Source of the DNA: Syntrophomonadaceae bacterium
Lineage (GTDB): Bacteria; Bacillota; Syntrophomonadia; Syntrophomonadales; Syntrophomonadaceae
Direction of reading: 5' to 3'
Length of the DNA: 6,769 nucleotides
Assembly (NCBI GenBank): GCA_031265005.1
Contig: JAISDD010000149.1
Span: 1 to 6,769, forward strand
The position numbers were made by a program, and so were the translations under genes. The notes beneath the pieces are model-generated. The model was not told the origin of the DNA. It made no database searches and was given only the letters and a program-made list of their open reading frames with translations. Numbering within the stretch: the first letter of the stretch is position 1; each line of letters starts with the position of its first letter. Positions 5,797 to 6,769 of the stretch are shown here, piece by piece.

Positions 5797-6294
5797 ATGT
5801 TAAAAATTCGTATTGGTTATGGATATGACGTACACCATTTTATTGCCGGCCGGCCCTTAATCATCGGCGGCGTAACTATTCCCTACGAAAGAGGGCTGGC
5901 GGGACATTCCGACGCGGACGTGTTGATACACGCCATTTGCGACGCTATGTTAGGAGCTCTGGCTTTAGGAGATCTCGGCGCTCATTTTCCGGACAATCAT
6001 CCTCGTTATAAAAATATCAGCAGTTTACTGCTATTACAGGAAACCAATAAAATGATACGTGAACGAGGTTATACGATCGTCAATATTGACAGCACCATTG
6101 TTGCTCAAGAGCCTGCCATGTCGCCTTATTCAGCTTTAATGCGCTCCAAAATCGCTGAAGTTCTGGACATTGAACGGGAGCAAATCAGTGTAAAAGCCAC
6201 CACTACAGAAGGTTTGGGGTTCGAAGGAAAAAAAGAAGGCATAGGAGCAAGTGCCGTTGTTTTGCTGGAAAATGAAAGCTCTTCCGCTTCTTAG
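5797..6294 (+). CDS. ispF: 2-C-methyl-D-erythritol 2,4-cyclodiphosphate synthase
   Basis: IspF cyclises CDP-methylerythritol 2-phosphate, releasing CMP, two steps after IspD in the MEP pathway; it acts as a trimer with a divalent metal at subunit interfaces. The 165-residue product is of normal length. Metal ligands are Asp11 and His13 (YDVH) and His45 (DVLIHA). HSDAD (37-41) supplies the flexible active-site loop, and ATTTEGLGFEGKKEGIG near the C-terminus is the nucleotide-binding region. I place the start at the ATG at 5797, because MLKIRIGYGYDVH is the normal family N-terminus; the in-frame ATG at 5734 would add 21 unrelated residues and overlap ispD. GGGAAAGGA (5786-5794) upstream serves as a purine-rich binding site at close spacing. 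The kinase ispE is not in the window. The stop is 8 bases from the opposing dehydrogenase stop. Confidence 0.97.
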   Translation: MLKIRIGYGYDVHHFIAGRPLIIGGVTIPYERGLAGHSDADVLIHAICDAMLGALALGDLGAHFPDNHPRYKNISSLLLLQETNKMIRERGYTIVNIDSTIVAQEPAMSPYSALMRSKIAEVLDIEREQISVKATTTEGLGFEGKKEGIGASAVVLLENESSSAS

Positions 6295-6302
6295 CTGAAA
6301 AA

Positions 6303-6769
6303 CTATTTATCTGATTTTTGTATTTTATATTGACCAGGAGAACGCGGTCTTTTGCCTTTCGCTATATTAGAAGCCCTTTTTTCAATTAAAGGCAAAAACT
6401 CTTCATGAGTATGAATATAATATTTATCTTTTTCTAAAGCATCAAATATGATATCTATCAATTTTTCTACAGAAATACCATTAATTACATTGGCGGTCAT
6501 GATATCGTAACGTTCTTTAAAGTCGGCGCTTTTAAAATAATCATCCTCGCCGGTATATTCAGAAGGGCGGTTTTCCATGCAATTATGCAGGTTAGTGGCT
6601 ATGTATCCGGGGCATAGCACAAAAGCGCGCACCTTAGAACCTACGTCCTGCAACTGAAAATTCAAAACTTCTGTCAATCCGACTACAGCATGTTTGCTGG
6701 CGGAATAAATAGGCGCGTTAAAAGCCGGAAGCAGTCCGGCGATGGAAGCGGTGTTTACGATGCAGCAAT
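6303..6769 (-). CDS. Short-chain dehydrogenase/reductase (SDR family), C-terminal part (5' end outside window)
   Basis: Read leftward from the right edge, the frame is open from base 6767 and ends at TAG (6305-6303), giving 154 residues. The visible part starts in the strand CCIVNTASIAG, whose serine lies near the active site, and continues to YSASKHAVVGL with the catalytic Tyr-x3-Lys. Next comes the CPGYIATNL segment that binds the nicotinamide end of the cofactor. These are classical SDR features. The N-terminal TGxxxGxG cofactor loop is beyond the window, so NAD or NADP preference cannot be judged. The basic tail (KGKRPRSPGQYKIQKSDK) is variable in the family, and the substrate is unknown. 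A TTG at 6677 is internal and not the start. The gene converges on ispF with 8 bases between the stops and no separate terminator. Confidence 0.92.
   Translation of the reverse strand, partial: CCIVNTASIAGLLPAFNAPIYSASKHAVVGLTEVLNFQLQDVGSKVRAFVLCPGYIATNLHNCMENRPSEYTGEDDYFKSADFKERYDIMTANVINGISVEKLIDIIFDALEKDKYYIHTHEEFLPLIEKRASNIAKGKRPRSPGQYKIQKSDK

Overview
The window comes from a low-to-medium GC bacterium of the Bacillota, probably an anaerobic Clostridia or Negativicutes member. The evidence is the adjacent radA-disA pair, ispD-ispF following nearby (in Bacillus subtilis the order is clpC-radA-disA-yacL-ispD-ispF), strong GGAGG-type ribosome binding sites, several TTG starts, a nitrogenase-like protein and an EFR1-type iron-sulfur flavoprotein. 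The genus cannot be fixed from this sequence.

Layout. Positions 1-330 hold the C-terminal end of a nitrogenase component 1-like protein that runs in from the left edge, followed by a clear intrinsic terminator (386-446). radA (512-1864) and disA (1868-2938) form a tight pair separated by 3 bases. Facing them is a cysteine-rich small protein on the minus strand (2946-3344) with a near-perfect sigma-A promoter (3375-3403). A noncoding stretch of about 450 bases follows, with two inverted repeats. Next come a VOC/glyoxalase-like gene (3799-4188) and an EFR1-like flavodoxin-ferredoxin gene (4185-4934), overlapping by ATGA. These two are visibly GC-richer (VOC gene about 56% by hand count) than radA (about 40% in five sampled 60-base lines). 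After a short spacer that looks like an interspersed repeat come ispD (5058-5786) and ispF (5797-6294). A short-chain dehydrogenase runs in from the right edge on the minus strand (6303-6769).

How the genes work together. RadA is a recombination helicase that processes branched DNA, and DisA is a DNA-integrity sensor that makes c-di-AMP, so the pair is a genome-maintenance module. IspD and IspF are the third and fifth enzymes of the MEP pathway to isoprenoid precursors. The usual radA-disA...ispD-ispF neighbourhood is retained but opened up. No yacL-type PIN/TRAM gene is present, and roughly 1.5 kb of GC-richer DNA carrying the VOC-EFR1 pair lies between the halves, which suggests an acquired redox cassette. 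No new defence system, CRISPR array, transposase, tRNA or rRNA was found. The items most worth a second look are the inserted cassette, its missing cluster cysteine, the repeat-like spacer before ispD and the cysteine-rich protein facing disA.
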